Assembly: GCF_024713975.1 (NCBI RefSeq)
Contig: NC_091111.1
Location: 11,047,001 to 11,111,000, forward strand
Length of the DNA: 64,000 nucleotides
From: Paralichthys olivaceus
Lineage: Eukaryota; Chordata; Actinopteri; Pleuronectiformes; Paralichthyidae
Reading direction: 5' to 3'
The position numbers and the translations under genes are program-made. A model generated the notes under the pieces. It was not told the origin of the DNA and made no database searches. It was given only the letters and a program-made list of their open reading frames with translations. Numbering within the stretch: position 1 is the first letter of the stretch; each line of letters begins with the position of its first letter. Positions 60,038 through 64,000 of the stretch are shown in pieces.

Positions 60038-62444
60038 GAGAGGCTACAAGCAATGTTAAGAAACTGTAAACTTCACAAAGCATAAACAGTTAAAGAAAAG
60101 ATGAATGGAGCTCCTTTGGCATTAGATATAATTCATGATAATTGATACATAATTTTATATTGACTTTATGTCAGTAAAAAAAAACATTTGATCATTCTTG
60201 TCCTATTCAGCTGTAATGTGCCAAAAGGATTAACACTCAGCCTCTAATCACACCCTCCTCTTCTCTACTCACTGTAGTTGCTCTTGAAATCGCTTTTCTC
60301 TTAGGTCTCATTTTATCACTGTTCCTCTGTGAAACTTTTGTTTGATCATTCTGTGTAATATCATCAAGACACAAAGGCTTTAACCCTCAGACTTACTGTG
60401 AATGGCGGCTTATTGGTTTGGTAATCTGGGTTTATTCTGTCATCTCTCGTAGGATAAAAGACTACATTTACACGTCAGTACCCCAAATTTAAAATTATAA
60501 ATGTTTCTTGTCCAAATCATCAGCAGGATTTCAACACTCATCAGCACTTTTACTCAAAACACATAATTTCTTATTCTAATCTAATTTCTCTGGACTCTCG
60601 GACTTTCAATATAATCAAACTAATTTCCATTGTAGTTTGAAATGCCACGTGTCAAAGAGCCTCTGAATTCCTCACTGCAGTCTGAGCATCAAGTTATATA
60701 GAATTAAAAACAATGCTCTCATATGCCTATTAGTGTAGAGCAGAGAAGAGCAGGTGAAACAGTGGCTGACACAGTTACTAATAAACCTGTATTATATGAT
60801 GTGGTTGATATCTACACAGCTAATGGTTAGTAAAAGAAATGTTGTGAATAATCACATTCAGATGGAAATACAAGGGCTGAGAATAATGTTCAGTAATTGA
60901 ATTATTCTCTGCTTTAAAAAGCTCTGTATGAACGCCTCATCTCATCAAGTGTTACACAGAGAAAGATGTCTGTGTATTAATTGAACCGTGCTCAATAGAA
61001 CCCTGTGGAATGCAAATGATGGAATGATTGAGAGGCTGAACATCGTCACTTCAGAGGGTAACTATCCCACAATTACAAGGCTCTAACGAAGCTCAGAGTT
61101 CATCCACCTGTGACAAGAGGGAATATATAAATTTGCAGGGCGACCTTGATATACGGCCCTTGTTAGTGCGGATCTGAAAGGAGCCATCAGTGCGTTCAAT
61201 TAACCTATGTGTGATGGGGAGTGGGCCAAGGGAGTTTTGTAAAGGCCATAACAAGATGGAGTTCAATTAAAATGGAGACATGTCTATAGGAGAAATGGCC
61301 TTGGTATCCACATCTATTACTTGAATATGAGACTATCTTTATCTTCAAAAGAATAACTTCTTATTGTGCAAAGGAGAACATTTAGGTAATGTCGGTTATT
61401 GTGCACTTGCTGCTTCAAAATGTAATCAGTCTTTTTATCCGATATTCAAGATAAAACAGTGTAATTTCTCACTTGTGCACATAAATCACTGAGCACAGAG
61501 CACACCAGCTATTTATCTCCTCCCATACAGAGTACAGTGACAACACAATGGCCGCTGTGCCCACAGAGCAGAAACACTTCGTCATAACTCACAGTGGGCT
61601 GTGTGAGGCCGAGTATGAGACGTGTCATTTTGTAGAGAGGTGATGTTGAGGAATTTCACACAATGTCCTGAGCATATTACAAGATAAAAGTGTAAGAAGT
61701 TGTGGTGCACACAAGCTGCCACTGTGTCGAATAATTTGGGGAGACTTGCATGAGCACACACACATTCTTGTTTTTCACTCATTGGCAAAATGCATACACA
61801 CACACAGGATTATTGTTTTGGTTTGAAGTTACATCAGGGAAAGGAGGAAAGAAACTACAGAAACGTATCGACTTCCATGAAAAAGGCACGAAAAGACTCA
61901 AATCCTATGACTAAAGGCAAGATAAAAGTATTCATAATGGCAATAATAAGCCTATAATATGGTCTACTTGATCTTTATATGACATTACATTAAGTATATT
62001 TTTTACATTTTATTATTTAGAATTTGCTAAAAATGTGTTCATTGACAGTCAAGATAAATAGGAAACATTGGCAAAGTGTATTGTTTGCATAGTCTAGGAC
62101 ACAATGACACCAATGAGGAGCTGGTATTACATCCATCAAAATATTATCTTATATTTTCTATATTCACTTAAATCACTTCTTCAAATCATGATATTAATTT
62201 CCATTCCAGTACATTTTTGAAGTCTATGTTAACTTAACTTTGCTTGGGAAGTGCTTAAATGCATCAAAATTGACATCCCATGAAGTAAATAAAAAAACTG
62301 ACAGACAAACAAATGTACAGGAAAGATGGACGACATGACAGCCTGCAGCCATATGCAGTATAGGTTACCGAAAACTACCAAGCTAAAAATGTACTTTCAT
62401 TTAATTTCATATTGGACAGCAAGATATACTTTTATATATTCGTT

Positions 62445-62475
62445 GTTTACTTCCATCTTTATATACAGTCTATGG
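62445..62475 (+). mobile_element. Short tail of teleost interspersed repeat
   Basis: TTCCATCTTTATATACAGTC followed by TATGG is the characteristic 3' end of the family represented at 6393-6505. Confidence 0.55.
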
Positions 62476-63412
62476 TGTTACCCGGAGCCACACAATGCAG
62501 CTGGCACACTCAGATTTAAGTGGCTGAGAGGAGGATAACACAACTGCAGGAAATCACTCATCATGCACAGCACTTCCCCTTTAGTCCTTTTTAATATATT
62601 TGGGTGTGTGTTTACTATTTTTGAAGGGATAGTGAATTAAGCCCATAAATAGAATGACTCAAAAGTTCTTATTATTATTGTACTAATATTGTTAATATCA
62701 GTTACCTGATTTGAACTGGCATCCCTGTCTTAATCTAAATTGCACCATTTGATGAGATTCGTCAATAGTGCTTGAAAGTTTGAGTCAATTTAGTTGATTA
62801 GAAAATAAGTTTTGTCCGAACTACACAAATAACAGTGTGTCACTGTGCTATCGAGCAATCAGTGCGATGCAATCAGGAGGAAAATCAAAGCTCATTATGT
62901 CTCTTCTAAATCTGAAATTACAGACGATCTGTGTGTGAAGACCAGGGTCAGTCAGTTTCCATTATATCTCGTAATGACATCTTTGGTGGTGTATGGTGAT
63001 GAATTTCCACGATGAAGGTGTGTGTCTCCATATGGCATCAAGATATGTCTGAGATTTGGGGTTCATTTGTGGCTTTTACCTTCATTTGCAATATTAAAAA
63101 TGGATCTGCAAGCAACGGCACAACAGTGCCACAGCCACGTTAGCAGTTGGTCAGCATTTCATCTTCTTGCCCATTTCACAATAAAAGCATCTACTGGTGC
63201 TCATTAAAACCTTTTTCAACATGATGTAGTGTAAAGAATCAGTGAATGGTTGAAGGAGCAGATGTCACATGTAAATACAGTGCAAATACATCCCATTACA
63301 ATAAAACTGAGTATTAGTGCAGCATAAATCTGTCCTGCATTGATAATAGATCCTGCATTATTTAGGTCATTATTTGTGCAATAGGAATGATACATTGATT
63401 GCATTCATCCAT

Positions 63413-63436
63413 ATAATAATAATAATAATAATAATC
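63413..63436. repeat. (AAT)n microsatellite
   Basis: Eight AAT units. Confidence 0.9.
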
Positions 63437-64000
63437 AACTACCCAATCTAATTTTAAAATGTGCCTCCCAACAGGAACCTCAAAATAATGCAGAGGTAAA
63501 AGCATGTATTCTCCAAATATAACCTGGTGTTTAAGTTAGGTGAGTTGTATTGATGTAACCTAAGGCTCAGGATGTTCCTGTGTTGGGTTGTAGCCGTTTA
63601 TAGGACAAGGTTGACTTTTATAAACATATGTTTCATGATAAATTATGGATCTTAAGTTATAGTAACCTGCACCTTTGCTGAGCAGGAGTCAAGGTCTCAG
63701 AAAGTCTTGTCTCCATTAACTCCTGCAGGCCAGTCTTCTCTTATACAGCACAAATGTCTGCATCATTAACTTTCATCAAGTGAACTGGCAGCTTCATGGT
63801 TTGACCATTACACTGAGTGGTGACATCAATCATATTCATCAGGGATTGTGGTTTTCCAGAAGCGTCTCATGGACAATGATTGAGAGATGTCCTATGAAAA
63901 ACCAAAGCTCTGGCCAATGTAATGGATTTACCATGTGCCCTCTAAAATATAAAGATATCAACCATTATCCTACAAACCCGTTGCTGTTTTGGTGAAAACA

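Larger units (their letters stand above)
58750..64000. other. Gene desert, last part
   Basis: No coding exon recognised. It holds a transposon-like element at 59621-60037, a candidate conserved block at 61.08-61.30 kb with AACAAGATGG and paired TTCAATTAA motifs, a repeat fragment at 62445-62475, and an AAT tract at 63413-63436. Confidence 0.5.

Noticed and set aside
1..64000. tRNA, rRNA, CRISPR arrays, bacterial operons, viral or plasmid genes
   Set aside because: No cloverleaf-type TTCGA arms, repeat-spacer arrays or long prokaryote-like frames were seen by eye on either strand.

Overview
The window reads as nuclear DNA of a ray-finned fish, most likely a percomorph teleost. Genes are split by GT-AG introns, the protein products match vertebrate families, intergenic DNA is AT-rich with many microsatellites, and several interspersed repeats typical of teleost genomes are present. 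There are no operons, CRISPR arrays, prokaryotic features or recognisable tRNA/rRNA genes. All exon joins were worked out by eye from splice consensus, reading phase and recalled family sequences. No alignment was run.

Layout. (1) 581-11722, minus: first five coding exons of snx17 (PX domain and the start of the FERM domain); the rest lies off the left edge. (2) About 11700-12560: GC-rich promoter/5'UTR island of snx17. (3) 13325-15625, plus: complete atraid, seven coding exons, 231 aa. (4) 17025-22325, minus: complete eif2b4 (eIF2B delta), thirteen coding exons, 531 aa, tail-to-tail with atraid. (5) 23478-25651, minus: a possible 3' end of an unidentified spliced transcript. (6) 25.7-32.1 kb: no recognisable gene; microsatellites, old repeats, and GC-richer blocks that may be conserved non-coding DNA. 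(7) 32547-35040, plus: complete nme6, five coding exons, 182 aa. (8) 35920-38965 (CDS), minus: complete BAALC-family gene, three coding exons, 181 aa, with a probable untranslated first exon near 41.0-41.3 kb; its 3' end meets that of nme6. (9) 41.3-64.0 kb: about 22.7 kb of gene desert with repeat fragments and several blocks that look like candidate enhancers.

The genes are independent housekeeping or cell-biology genes: endosomal recycling (snx17), a lysosomal/ER membrane glycoprotein (atraid), translation-initiation guanine exchange (eif2b4), a nucleoside diphosphate kinase family member (nme6) and a lipid-anchored signalling adaptor (BAALC family). snx17, atraid and eif2b4 all map to human 2p23, but gene order and orientation differ here. 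nme6 (human 3p21) and BAALC (human 8q22) come from other human chromosomes. The points most worth follow-up are the BAALC-family copy in a chromosome-2-like neighbourhood, the very close nme6/BAALC 3' ends, the CLEAR-like E-box before atraid, a 675-bp terminal-inverted-repeat element in the snx17 intron, a three-copy tandem repeat in the BAALC leader intron, and the enhancer-like blocks in the desert. I found no evidence of a wholly new biological system.
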